64,000 bases of DNA from contig NZ_SRRT01000005.1 of assembly GCF_004784475.1 (NCBI RefSeq), forward strand, positions 1-64,000, in the 5' to 3' direction. This stretch comes from Streptomyces bauhiniae. Its GTDB lineage: Bacteria; Actinomycetota; Actinomycetes; Streptomycetales; Streptomycetaceae. Of this stretch, positions 1 through 8,254 are shown in pieces. The position numbers were made by a program, and so were the translations under genes. A model generated the notes under the pieces. It had not been told where the DNA came from. It searched no databases and saw only the letters and a list, made by a program, of their open reading frames with translations. Position 1 is the first letter of the stretch; every line of letters begins with the position of its first letter.

Positions 1-595
1 ACCCCAGCCCGCAAACCCGCCACATAATCCAAACCCTCCACACCCACACCCACCACACCCCTCACCCCAGACACCGCCTCAGACACCCCGTCCACACCCA
101 CCAGCCCCAGCCCCGACTCCACCGACCCCGACCCAGACACCAGCCCCGCCCCCGACTCCACCAGCCCCGACTCAAGCGCCACATCCCTCACCCCCACCAC
201 CCCACTCACACCCCAACCCCCGCTCAGACCCCAGCCCCCTGCCACCCCGAATCATCCAAACCCACACCACCCACACCAACAGCGACAGCCGAGACCGAGA
301 CCGAGGCAGAAGCAGAAACAACAACAGCAGCGGAGGCCGACGTCGAGGTGGACGACGAGACAGGAGCAGAAGCGGCCCCAGCCACACGCGAGGAAACGTG
401 GACCACCCGCGAAGACACACCAGCCACACGAGAGACGACACCAGCCCCCGGGGAGACGGCACCCGGCGCAGCCGAAGAAACGGCCGAGGAGGCGGCGCCG
501 GCCGCTGCGGCCGTACCCCCCGCCACACCCGTACCCGCCACCACGAACACACCCGCCACAACCACCCGCAGCACCGAACTAGCCACCAACATCAT
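1..595 (-). pseudogene. frameshifted, partial secreted low-complexity protein
   Basis: Reading leftward, the ATG at 595 has a GGAGGGG Shine-Dalgarno at 604-610 with an 8-base spacer. It opens a protein with a hydrophobic signal-peptide-like start (MMLVASSVLRVVVAGVF) followed by Ala/Ser/Val-rich sequence. This frame hits a stop at 224-226. A different frame, closed by a stop just upstream near 250, is then open to position 1 and keeps the same Val/Gly/Ser-rich character (for example SGVVGVRDVALESGLVE). The switch falls in a G-rich stretch at about 226-252. I read this as one gene with a one-base frameshift or sequencing error, continuing past the left edge. The family is not recognised; a cell-wall or surface protein is possible. 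The alternative is that only the 124-residue first part is made. Confidence 0.4.
98..175. repeat. short imperfect repeats in C-rich low-complexity DNA
   Basis: The unit CCCCGACTCCACC occurs at 111-123 and 150-162, with a partial copy at 166-174, inside a stretch of about 700 bases that is extremely C-rich and G-poor on the plus strand. The repeats lie inside the putative minus-strand coding region, so they are probably protein-repeat DNA rather than an independent element. Confidence 0.4.
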
Positions 596-736
596 CCCCA
601 CAACCCCTCCCGAACCCGCATCCCGGACACCCACCACCCTCCCCACCCACCCCCACCCACAGAACACCCACCACACCAGCCAAACCGGCCCTGACCTACA
701 CAGGCCACAAGCAGCGGAGAGGTTGGACGCCGTCGT

Positions 737-2157
737 TCAATCGGCTGTATCCGAGCGATTGACCAGCTCAAGAGACCCAGCCGCTCCCGGCCCAGCGGTG
801 CCGTCCCCGTCCCTCACCGTCAACGGGGCGGCCGCCCCGATCCGGGCGCTGTGGCGAACGAACGACCAGAACTTGGAAGCGGCTTGGAGCAAGTTCGCAC
901 ATGCCAAGGCCGTCCACAGGCCGGGCAGACCCGCGACCTCGGCGACAGGGACCGCCAGCGCGGCCAGGATTCCGAACCACACCATGGTGGACACCAGGCT
1001 CGGCCCGGTGCGTTTGAGGCCGACGAGGCCGAATCCGGCCACCGCTTGCAGGGCGTCGGTGATCATCACGGCCAGGATCAACGGCAACAGGCCGGCCACC
1101 TGGTCCTCCAGTACCGGGGACTGGGTGAACAGGCCCACCAACGGGCCCCGCAGCACGAGCAAAAGGGCCCCAAGTACCGTGACCGCGCACAGTGCCACCA
1201 GCACCCCCGCCCCCACAGCGCGCCGCACACGTACGGCATCCCCCGCCTCGGCGTACGCGGCGATCGGCGGCACCGTGGCCTGACCGACGGCGACCGCCGC
1301 GGTGAAGACGACGTTCACCAGCGACTCCGACACACTGTGCACAGCCGCGCTGTCCGTACTGATCCGGGCGGCCGCGAAGGTCAACACCCCGAGGACCGAG
1401 AACTTGACGAGCACGGTGCCGCCAAGCGGAAGTCCTACCCGGGCGAGACGCAGGATCTGACGCGCATCCGGACGGCCAGGCCGTATCCGCCGGCCGGCCA
1501 GCACCGTGCGGTGGCGCAACGCGTACTGATTGAAGCCGGCACTGATCAAACTGGAGACAAGCATCGCCACACCCGCCCCAGTCAGCCCAAAGTCCGGCAA
1601 CGGACCCGGGCCCCCGACCAGCAGCACCGACAGGACCACCGACACGCCAGTGCCCGCCAACCCCGACCACATCACCTGAGCCGAATGGCCCATAGCGACC
1701 AGCACGGACGTTGCCGACTGGCCGACGGCGATCAGCAGCACGCCGCCCGCCAGCAACCATGGGAAGGAACCCAGCTCGGACAGCACGCCGGGCTGGACTC
1801 CGAACAGTCCGCCCAGCCACGGCACCCCCGCCACCGTCGCCGCACACACCCCGCCCACAGCGCACGACAACCACATACCGCTTCTCACCAGCGGCAACAC
1901 GCTCTCGGGGTCACTGCGGTACGGAGCGATGAACGGCATCACCCCGCGCAACGCCCCCGCCACGGTGGCAGTGGCCGGCTGAAGACGGCCACGGTCACTG
2001 CGAACGCGGCCAGTGAGAGGGTGGCGTGGCGGCCAAGGAGTGCGGTGTCGACGAGAGAGCCCGCCGAAGCCGCGAGGGTGGTCACGTAGAGCGGCGCGGC
2101 CGCCCGGGCGATGGTCATGAACGCGCTGCGATCACTCACATACGCAGATCCTGCCAC
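737..2157 (-). pseudogene. MATE-family efflux transporter, frameshifted
   Basis: Two overlapping reading frames together make one DinF/MATE-type multidrug exporter of about 470 residues. The first (2157 to 1939) carries the N-terminus with the helix APLYVTTLAASAGSLVDTAL and then loses homology in an Arg/Pro-rich tail. The second resumes near 1985 with PATATVAGALRGVMPF and continues through about ten further membrane segments to the stop at 737. The join is explained by loss of one C in the AGCCGGCC stretch around 1977-1987. GTG at 2157 or at 2139 (AGGA nine bases upstream) could be the start. The C-terminal tail is hydrophilic. As written the protein would be truncated after about 60 residues, so it is a recent pseudogene or an assembly error. 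The family is clear; the frameshift is seen directly. Confidence 0.75.
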
Positions 2158-2330
2158 TCAACTTCACCCATGCGCCGACCACTTGCTCAAACCTCAGCAA
2201 CTCCAGCCAGGATCACGGCAGTTGGTCCACCCTGGTCAGCGATGCGTTCTTCACCGTGAAGGTCAGCTTCACGGACGCGAGCGGGTTCGAGATGGCACTG
2301 CGAAGTGCAGCGGCGGGCCGACGCCGACGA

Positions 2331-2360
2331 GTGACAGGTTTCTTCGGAGACCGGTACAAC
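2331..2360 (+). promoter_or_regulatory. possible promoter of the sapA-like gene
   Basis: GTGACA at 2331-2336 and TACAAC at 2355-2360 are separated by 18 bases, a reasonable vegetative sigma-factor spacing, about 65 bases before the start codon at 2427. This is a pattern match only. Confidence 0.3.
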
Positions 2361-2426
2361 CATCCGCATGCGCCGCCAGTCAGACCAGTCAGGAGCAACG
2401 AGCTCCTACAGCCACAAGGGGGAAAT

Positions 2427-2876
2427 ATGCGATTCAACCGTACAACCCTCACTGTCGGTGCTCTGGCCGCGCTCGCGCTCGGGGCCGGCACCGCGATGGC
2501 CGCGCCGGCGTCCGCCGCGCCCAACACCACTCCGCAGAAGGTCTGCGGGAGCAGCTACCGCACCGTCAACTCCGCGGCCGTCGGCTCGCTCGGGACCGTC
2601 TACCTGACCTACAACGCGTCCAACGGCAAGAACTGTGTGACCACCATCCGCAACAGCCCCGGCACCGCGGTCGACATGTCGGCCTGGCTGTACGTCGCCG
2701 ACACCGACCAGGGCGACGACGACTACGGCAGCTTCACCTCGTACGCCGGTCCGACCTACGTCTACGGCAAGGGGCACTGCGTCGACTGGGGCGGCCAGAT
2801 CAAGAACGTGTACGTGCAGATCTCCGGCTCCAACTGCGCGTCCCTGAAGGAGAAGCGGGTCACCTACACCCGCTGA
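2427..2876 (+). CDS. SapA-like secreted protein
   Basis: The product is a 149-residue exported protein. The start is ATG 2427, after an AGGGGGA ribosome site at 2416-2422. Residues 1 to about 30 form a Sec signal peptide ending in an Ala-rich cleavage region (MAAPASAAP). The mature part contains VCGSSYRTVNS, VYLTYNASNGKNCVTTIRNS and GHCVDWGGQI, with four Cys likely forming two disulfides. This pattern matches the family annotated as spore-associated protein A in Streptomyces, a small coat-associated protein of unknown biochemical role. It is a single-gene unit closed by a strong hairpin. Reading frames extending upstream lack a ribosome site and signal sequence. Function beyond export is unknown. 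Confidence 0.75.
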   Translation: MRFNRTTLTVGALAALALGAGTAMAAPASAAPNTTPQKVCGSSYRTVNSAAVGSLGTVYLTYNASNGKNCVTTIRNSPGTAVDMSAWLYVADTDQGDDDYGSFTSYAGPTYVYGKGHCVDWGGQIKNVYVQISGSNCASLKEKRVTYTR

Positions 2877-2900
2877 TCCCGGCAACGCAACGCAACGCAG

Positions 2901-2946
2901 AAGACTCGCTCTGGCGGAGGCTCCACGCTCCGCCAGAGCGAGTCTT
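2901..2946. terminator. bidirectional hairpin terminator
   Basis: A perfect 19-base inverted repeat (2901-2919 with 2928-2946) and an 8-base loop lie between the convergent sapA-like gene (stop 2876) and the minus-strand TIM-barrel gene (stop 2966). It is the longest perfect stem noticed in the window. Confidence 0.9.
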
Positions 2947-2965
2947 CATGTGGCGGACCTCCCAG

Positions 2966-4006
2966 TCAGCACTTCTCGCGCAGGGAGTGCAGATACGCGC
3001 TCGAGCGGCGCGCGAAGCTCAGGGAGTCCGGCGGGCTGTCGTGCTCCGTCTGCCAGTGGTGGGCCTGGCGTTGGCCGCGCAGGTGGGTGACGGTGGAGAT
3101 GAAGCGCTGGTAGTCGATGTCGCCGTCGCCGACGTCCGTCATGCGGTAGCCGAACTCGTTCGAGGGGTCGCTCACGCCGTCCTTGACGTGGAAGAGCGGG
3201 TAGCGGTGGGGGTGGGCGAGGACGTAGTCCAGCGGGTCGAAGGGCGCGGGGGTGCCGTCGGGGCGCTTGGAGAAACGGAACTGGCCGGCGAAGGCCCAGT
3301 AGATATCCATCTCCAGGTAGACGAGGTCGGGGTCGGTCTCCGCCAGGAGGACGTCGTAGAGGCGGACCTTGGGGTTGTCGGCGGCGAAGGCGAACTCGTC
3401 CGAGTGGTTGTGCTGGTAGAACTTCATGCCGCGCGCCCTGGCCGCCGCGCCGTAGGTGTTGAACTCCTCGGCGGCGCGTTTCCAGGCGTCGACGGTCGAG
3501 CCGTAGCGGAACGGGCCGGACGCGGTGCCGATGTGCTTGAGGCCGAGGGCCTGGGCGTCGTCCAGGACCTTCTCGAGGTTCTGGGCGAAGGTGTAGGCGT
3601 TCGGGTCGTCGGAGTAGTAGCCGACGTGGCTGCCGATGGGCGTCAGGCCGTGGTTCCTGGCGAGGCGCCTGAGGCTCGGCAGGGTGATGGGGCCGGCCGA
3701 GCCCTGGGTGTAGCCGGCGAACTCGATCTCGTCGTAGCCGTACTTCTCCAGTTCGGCGAAGACGGGGGCGAATCCGAGGGTGCCGACCTTGTCGCGCAGG
3801 CTGTAGAGCTGGATGCCGAGGCGGCCGGGGGGCAGGACGGGACGGCCCCGGCCGATGGTGGGCGAGGGGGCGGTGGTCGCGGCCGAGGCGGTGGCCGCCG
3901 CCGTGCCCAGCAGGGCGGCGGCCGTGGCGCCCGCGGCGACGCCCAGCATGCCCCTTCTGGTCAGGCGGTGGGTCAGTTCGGGGTCATTGTGCGAAATGCG
4001 GCTCAT
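2966..4006 (-). CDS. Tat-exported sugar isomerase/epimerase-like TIM barrel
   Basis: A 346-residue protein of the AP-endonuclease-2/xylose-isomerase-like TIM-barrel family. The N-terminus has a twin-arginine signal (THRLTRRGMLGVAAG) and an Ala-rich hydrophobic stretch to about residue 43, so the enzyme should be exported folded. The barrel contains LGIQLYSLRD, GYDEIEFAGYT, FYQHNHSDEF, VYLEMDIYWAF and PLFHVKDGVSD, which supply the metal-binding His/Glu/Asp residues typical of the family. It is the last gene of the long minus-strand run, 88 bases after the EboF-like gene. An exported member is unlikely to act on sugar phosphates. An extracellular step on oxidised sugars, matching the secreted PQQ dehydrogenases and DUF1080 proteins nearby, is my inference. 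Confidence 0.85.
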   Translation of the reverse strand: MSRISHNDPELTHRLTRRGMLGVAAGATAAALLGTAAATASAATTAPSPTIGRGRPVLPPGRLGIQLYSLRDKVGTLGFAPVFAELEKYGYDEIEFAGYTQGSAGPITLPSLRRLARNHGLTPIGSHVGYYSDDPNAYTFAQNLEKVLDDAQALGLKHIGTASGPFRYGSTVDAWKRAAEEFNTYGAAARARGMKFYQHNHSDEFAFAADNPKVRLYDVLLAETDPDLVYLEMDIYWAFAGQFRFSKRPDGTPAPFDPLDYVLAHPHRYPLFHVKDGVSDPSNEFGYRMTDVGDGDIDYQRFISTVTHLRGQRQAHHWQTEHDSPPDSLSFARRSSAYLHSLREKC

Positions 4007-4094
4007 GCGGGAACTCCGGGGTGTGGGAGGGCGTTGTCAGTGGCGAGTGCTTCACTGGGGACCAGGCACACGAGACGGGTGTCAGGAGGGCTCG

Positions 4095-5495
4095 TCAGGT
4101 GAGGCCGGCGAGTCGGAGCAGGAGTGATTTCACATCGGTGGCCGCGAGGCGGTCGCCGACGGCACGGGGGGTGGAGCAGATGAGGAGCGGACCGTCGTCG
4201 TCGCTCGCGGGAAGGCGGCCGTGGCTGCCCCGAATAGGTGACGGGTCCAGGGGTACGACCGCCATGCGATAGCGCAGGCCGAGTTTCTTGCGGGCCAGCG
4301 CGGCCGCCGCCTTGACCTTGACGTAGGGGTCGAGGGGGTCCATGAAGAGTTCGACCGGGTCGTAGCCGGGTTTGCGGTGGATCTCGACGAGCTGGGCGAA
4401 GTCGGGTGCGCGGGCGTCGTCGAGCCAGTAGTAGTACGTGAACCAGGCGTCCGGTTCCGCCACGGCGACGAGTTCGCCCGAGCGCGGGTGGTCGAGGTGG
4501 TGTTCCTTCTTGCCCTCGTCGTCCAGGAGTTGGGCGATGCCGGGCAGGCCGGTGAGGGCGGCGCGGGTGGCGTCGAGGTCTTCGGGACGGCGTACGTAGA
4601 CGTGGGCGATCTGGTGGTCGGCGACCGCGAAGGCCCGTGAGGCCATCGGGTCCAGGTACTCCATGCCGTCCTGCTCGTGCACCTCCAGCAGGCCGGCGCG
4701 GCGCAGGGCGCGGTTGATGTCCACCGGGCGGTCCACGCGCGTGATGCCGTACTCGGACAGGACGACGACGGTACGGCCCTCCGCGCGGGCGTCGGCCAGG
4801 AGGGGTGCGGCCGCGGCGTCCAGGTCGGCGGCCGCCTTGAGGGAGCGCGGGTCGTCGGGGCCGTAGCGCTGGAGGTCGTAGTCGAGGTGGGGGAGGTAGC
4901 AGAGGGTCAGGTCGGGGTGGCGGGTGCGCTGGATGTGGCGGGTGGCGTCGATGATCCAGCGGCTTGAGGCGAGGCCGGCGCCGGGGCCCCAGAACTGGAA
5001 GAGGGGGAACGTGCCGAACTTGGCGGTTAGTTCGTCGTGCAGGTCGGGAGGGCGGGTGTAGCAGTCGGGTTCCTTGCGGCCGTCGGCGTAGTAGACGGGA
5101 CGGGGGGTGACGGTGAAGTCGGTGTCGGCGCCCATGGCGTACCACCAGCAGATGTTGGCCACGGTGTAGCCGGGGTGGGCGCGGCGGGCTGCGTCCCAGA
5201 GTTTGTCGCCGGCGACCAGGCCGTTGTGCTGGCGCCACAGCAGGACGTCACCCAGCTCGCGGAAGTACCAGCCGTTGCCGACGATGCCGTGCTCGGCGGG
5301 TGTGGTGCCGGTCAGGAAGGTGGACTGGGCGGCGCAGGTGACGGCGGGCAGGACCGTGCCGAGGTGGGCGCGGGAGCCCTGGTCCGCGAGGGCGCGCAGG
5401 TGGGGCATGTGGGCGAGGAGACGGGGGGTGAGGCCGACGACGTCCAGGACGAGCAGCGGGGTGGGGCGGGCCGGGTGCGCCAGGTGCTCGGTCAT
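4095..5495 (-). CDS. eboF: alkaline phosphatase/nucleotide pyrophosphatase family protein (EboF-like)
   Basis: A 466-residue type-I phosphodiesterase/nucleotide-pyrophosphatase superfamily protein. The metal-binding and nucleophile region is seen at LLVLDVVGLTPRLL and AVTCAAQSTFLTGTTPAEHG, where the Thr of STFLTG is the likely nucleophile. Later metal ligands are in LPHLDYDLQRYG, LSEYGITRV and VADHQIAHVYV. The start ATG at 5495 overlaps the eboE stop by four bases (ATGA), so translation is coupled. It occupies the phosphodiesterase position of ebo clusters, whose exact reaction is unknown; transport or export of a polar metabolite has been proposed. The symbol rests on family plus context. 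Confidence 0.8.
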   Translation of the reverse strand: MTEHLAHPARPTPLLVLDVVGLTPRLLAHMPHLRALADQGSRAHLGTVLPAVTCAAQSTFLTGTTPAEHGIVGNGWYFRELGDVLLWRQHNGLVAGDKLWDAARRAHPGYTVANICWWYAMGADTDFTVTPRPVYYADGRKEPDCYTRPPDLHDELTAKFGTFPLFQFWGPGAGLASSRWIIDATRHIQRTRHPDLTLCYLPHLDYDLQRYGPDDPRSLKAAADLDAAAAPLLADARAEGRTVVVLSEYGITRVDRPVDINRALRRAGLLEVHEQDGMEYLDPMASRAFAVADHQIAHVYVRRPEDLDATRAALTGLPGIAQLLDDEGKKEHHLDHPRSGELVAVAEPDAWFTYYYWLDDARAPDFAQLVEIHRKPGYDPVELFMDPLDPYVKVKAAAALARKKLGLRYRMAVVPLDPSPIRGSHGRLPASDDDGPLLICSTPRAVGDRLAATDVKSLLLRLAGLT

Positions 5496-6661
5496 GGCAG
5501 CTCCTTCAGGCCGAGGTCGGTGAGCAGGTCCCGGGTGAGGGAGAGTTCGGCGGCGATGCCGTCGGTGAGCTGGGCGCGGGTGCGGGGCCGTAGTTCGGCG
5601 GGGAGGGCGTGCCAGGTGTAGGTCTCGACCTCGAGGTGGCGGGTGAGGGGGTGCGGGCCGCCGACGAGCCGGGTCAGGGCGGTGGCGAGGACGGGGAGGG
5701 TGGAGGTGAGGGGCGCGGCGGGGGCCGCGTGCAGGGGGACGTGGACGTGGGTGCGCCACGGGGTGGAGTCGGGCAGGGCGCCGTGCTGGAGGGCGTCGCC
5801 CAGGTCGTCGGTGCCCTGTCTGCCCCTGGCGGTGAGGGTGCGGGTCTGGTGCAGGAAGCGGGGCTCGTCGAACGCGGTGAGGGCTTCGCGGACGTCCGGG
5901 CGGTGGGGGTGCTCGGCGTGGAGTGCGGCGGAGAGCTGGGATTTGACGATGGGGACGCCGGCGCGGGCGAGGGCGTCCAGGGCGGTGTCGGGGTCTTCGA
6001 AGGAGGTGGCTAGGTGGCAGGTGTCCACGCAGATGCCGATGCGGGGGTGGGCGATGTCGGTGAGAGGGGTGAGGGCGTCGGCGGTGGTCTCGATGACGCA
6101 GCCGGGTTCGGGTTCGAGGCCGATGCGGAGGGAACGGCCGGTAAGTTCCGCGAGGGCGTCGAGGCGGTCGCCGAGGGTACGCAGGGCGGTCAGGGCCGTG
6201 TCCGTGCGGGCCGGAGTGGCGACGGTGCGCCAGGCGAGCGGCAGGGTGGAGATGCTGCCCTCCACGATGTCGTCGGGGAGGAGGCCGGCGAGGATGCGGG
6301 CGAGGGCCGTAGTGTGGCGCAGGCGTTCGGGGTCGGCCCAGTCGGGCTTGTAGACGCGGTACTTGACCTGCTGGGAGCCGAAGCCTTCGTACGGGAAGCC
6401 GTTGAGGGTGACGACCTCCAGGCCGCGCCGGTCGAGTTCGGCGCGAAGCGCCACCAGCGCGCAGGGGTCGTTCTCCAGGGCGAGGGCGGCGTCCTTGGCG
6501 AGCCAGAGTCCGATACCGAGGCGGTCGCGGCCCAGGCGGCGCCGGATGGGCTCGCAATGGTCGCGGAGCTGGGCTACGACGGCGTCGAGGGTCTCGGCGG
6601 GGTGGACGTTGGTGCAGTAGGCGAGGTGGACGAGGGAACCGTCGGGGTGGCGGAAGCGCAC
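5492..6661 (-). CDS. eboE: EboE-like TIM-barrel metabolite traffic protein
   Basis: A 389-residue xylose-isomerase-like barrel starting at GTG 6661, three bases after the eboB stop. Typical segments are LAYCTNVHPAETLDAVVAQL at the N-terminus, NGFPYEGFGSQQVKYRVY, LRIGLEPEPGCVIET and RIGICVDTCHLATSFEDP. The last two carry the Glu/Asp/His metal ligands. The N-terminal CTNVHP motif and the length fit the family called metabolite traffic protein EboE in ebo clusters of cyanobacteria and other bacteria. The substrate is unknown. Confidence 0.85.
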   Translation of the reverse strand: MRFRHPDGSLVHLAYCTNVHPAETLDAVVAQLRDHCEPIRRRLGRDRLGIGLWLAKDAALALENDPCALVALRAELDRRGLEVVTLNGFPYEGFGSQQVKYRVYKPDWADPERLRHTTALARILAGLLPDDIVEGSISTLPLAWRTVATPARTDTALTALRTLGDRLDALAELTGRSLRIGLEPEPGCVIETTADALTPLTDIAHPRIGICVDTCHLATSFEDPDTALDALARAGVPIVKSQLSAALHAEHPHRPDVREALTAFDEPRFLHQTRTLTARGRQGTDDLGDALQHGALPDSTPWRTHVHVPLHAAPAAPLTSTLPVLATALTRLVGGPHPLTRHLEVETYTWHALPAELRPRTRAQLTDGIAAELSLTRDLLTDLGLKELP

Positions 6662-6664
6662 GGG

Positions 6665-7540
6665 TCACTCCTGTCCGGCGGGGGCGGTTTCCTTGGGGGC
6701 GCCGCGGAGGATGGTGTTGCCCTCGTGGGTGGCGTCGGTCGCGGCGACGTCCAGGTCCAGCCGTCCGCTCAGGCCGTAGAAGGCGACGGGGTTGCGCCAC
6801 AGGACGCGGTCGACGTCGTCCTCGGTGAAGCCCTCGGCCAGCATCAGGTCGGCCACCTTGCGGGTCTTCAGGGGGTCGCTCCTCCCCCAGTCGGCGGCGG
6901 AGTTGATCAGGACCTGTTCGGGGCCGTAGGCGCGCAGGACGGCGACCATGCGTTCCTCGTCCATCTTGGTGTCGGGATAGACGGAGAAGCCGAGCCAGCA
7001 GCCGCTGTCCTTGGCCTCCTTGACGGTGGTCTCGTTGAGGTGGTCGAGCAGGACGCGTTCCGGGACGAGCGCGGAGTCCCGGACGGCGTCCAGGGTGCGG
7101 CGCAGGCCGGCGGCCTTGTCCCGGTGCGGGGTGTGGACGAGGGCGGGCAGGCCGTGGTCGGCGGCGAGCTGGAGCTGGGCGGCGAGCGCGGTGTCCTCGG
7201 CCGGGGTCATCGAGTCGTAGCCGATCTCGCCCACGGCGACGACGCGGTCCTTCACGAGATAGCGGGGCAGTTCGGCCAGGACGGGGGTGCAGCGGGGGTC
7301 GTTGGCCTCCTTCGGGTTGAGGGCGATCGTGCAGTGGTGGGCGATGCCGTACTGGGCGGCGCGGAAGGGTTCCCAGCCGAGGAGGGAGTCGAAGTAGTCG
7401 AGGAAGGAAGCGGTGGAGGTGCGGGGCTGGCCGAGCCAGAAGGCGGGCTCGACCACGGCGCGGACGCCCGCCGCGCGCATGGCCTCGTAGTCGTAGGTGG
7501 TGCGCGAGGTCATGTGGATGTGGGGGTCGAAGAGGCGCAT
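6665..7540 (-). CDS. eboB: TatD-like metal-dependent hydrolase (EboB-like)
   Basis: A 291-residue amidohydrolase-fold protein. The start ATG 7540 shares a base with the eboA stop (TGATG). The TatD-type metal site is seen as FDPHIHMTSR near the N-terminus, AVGEIGYD near residue 110, LVHTPH near 140 and a DHLNE segment near 180. A longer upstream reading of the same frame exists but lies inside eboA and has no ribosome site. Context places it as the hydrolase of the ebo cluster. TatD relatives are often annotated as nucleases, but EboB members are thought to act on a small metabolite. Confidence 0.85.
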   Translation of the reverse strand: MRLFDPHIHMTSRTTYDYEAMRAAGVRAVVEPAFWLGQPRTSTASFLDYFDSLLGWEPFRAAQYGIAHHCTIALNPKEANDPRCTPVLAELPRYLVKDRVVAVGEIGYDSMTPAEDTALAAQLQLAADHGLPALVHTPHRDKAAGLRRTLDAVRDSALVPERVLLDHLNETTVKEAKDSGCWLGFSVYPDTKMDEERMVAVLRAYGPEQVLINSAADWGRSDPLKTRKVADLMLAEGFTEDDVDRVLWRNPVAFYGLSGRLDLDVAATDATHEGNTILRGAPKETAPAGQE

Positions 7541-8190
7541 CAGGACTCCTTGCCGTGGGGGACGCCGTCCTCGTGCACGGGGTGCGGCGGGACTGCCTCG
7601 GGGTCGGTCAGGGCCAGGACGTGGTGCAGGTCTTCGGGGACGGGGCGGCCGGCGGCGGTGCGTTCGGCGGCGAAGTCGGCCAGCATGCGGGCGAGTTCGG
7701 CGTCGCCGTGGGCGCGGGTGGCGAGCTGGGCGACGCCCGACACGGGTACGCCGGTGAACAGGCACTTCAGGATCGCGTGCCGCCAGAGGTGGGCGCTCAG
7801 ATGGCGGGCGGCGTAGGGGCCGAGAGCGGCGGTGAGGAGGCGGGTGTCGTTGGTGCGGAGGGCGTCCTCGATGAGGGGGAGGGCTTCGGGACCCGGTACG
7901 AGGTGGGGCAGGGCGTGGAGGACGGCGCGGCGCTCGTCGGCGGTGCCTCGGTGGTAGACGCGGGTGAGGTCGGCGGGGGTGGGGTGGGCGGCTTGGAGGA
8001 TGAGGATGCGGACGGTGTCGGCGTGCGGGGGGCCGCAGCGGCGGGCGGCTTCGGCGAGGCGTAACTCCGTGGTGGGGGTGATGCCTTGGGCGGCTTCGGC
8101 CAGGGATTGGTCCAGCCAGGCTCGGGCGGGGGGTGTGAGGTGGGGGCGCAGGTCGGCGGGGGCCGGGGTGCTGGGGGCGGAGTGGGTCAT
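7540..8190 (-). CDS. eboA: EboA domain protein
   Basis: A 216-residue soluble, alpha-helical protein without a catalytic motif. Helical repeats run through ARAWLDQSLAEA, LRLAEAARRCG, RRAVLHALPHL and LPLIEDALRTND. The segment HLWRHAILKCLFTGVPVSG is a strong EboA family hallmark. It lies 64 bases after the upstream TIM-barrel gene and overlaps eboB by one base. EboA is the defining protein of ebo clusters; its biochemical role is not established. A scaffold or carrier function is possible. Confidence 0.85.
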   Translation of the reverse strand: MTHSAPSTPAPADLRPHLTPPARAWLDQSLAEAAQGITPTTELRLAEAARRCGPPHADTVRILILQAAHPTPADLTRVYHRGTADERRAVLHALPHLVPGPEALPLIEDALRTNDTRLLTAALGPYAARHLSAHLWRHAILKCLFTGVPVSGVAQLATRAHGDAELARMLADFAAERTAAGRPVPEDLHHVLALTDPEAVPPHPVHEDGVPHGKES

Positions 8191-8254
8191 GAGGTGGTCC
8201 CTTCCGTGGGGGCGGAGGGCTTGGTGGAGGGGGTCGGCGTGCCGGCGAAAGCGG

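Noticed and set aside
1..200. CRISPR-like short repeats
   Set aside because: Units are irregular in length and spacing, C-rich, and lie in a coding frame.
4095..6800. A 901-residue frame covering eboF and reading through eboE
   Set aside because: Only the part from 5495 has family motifs; the upstream part is Arg/Pro-rich shadow of eboE in another frame.
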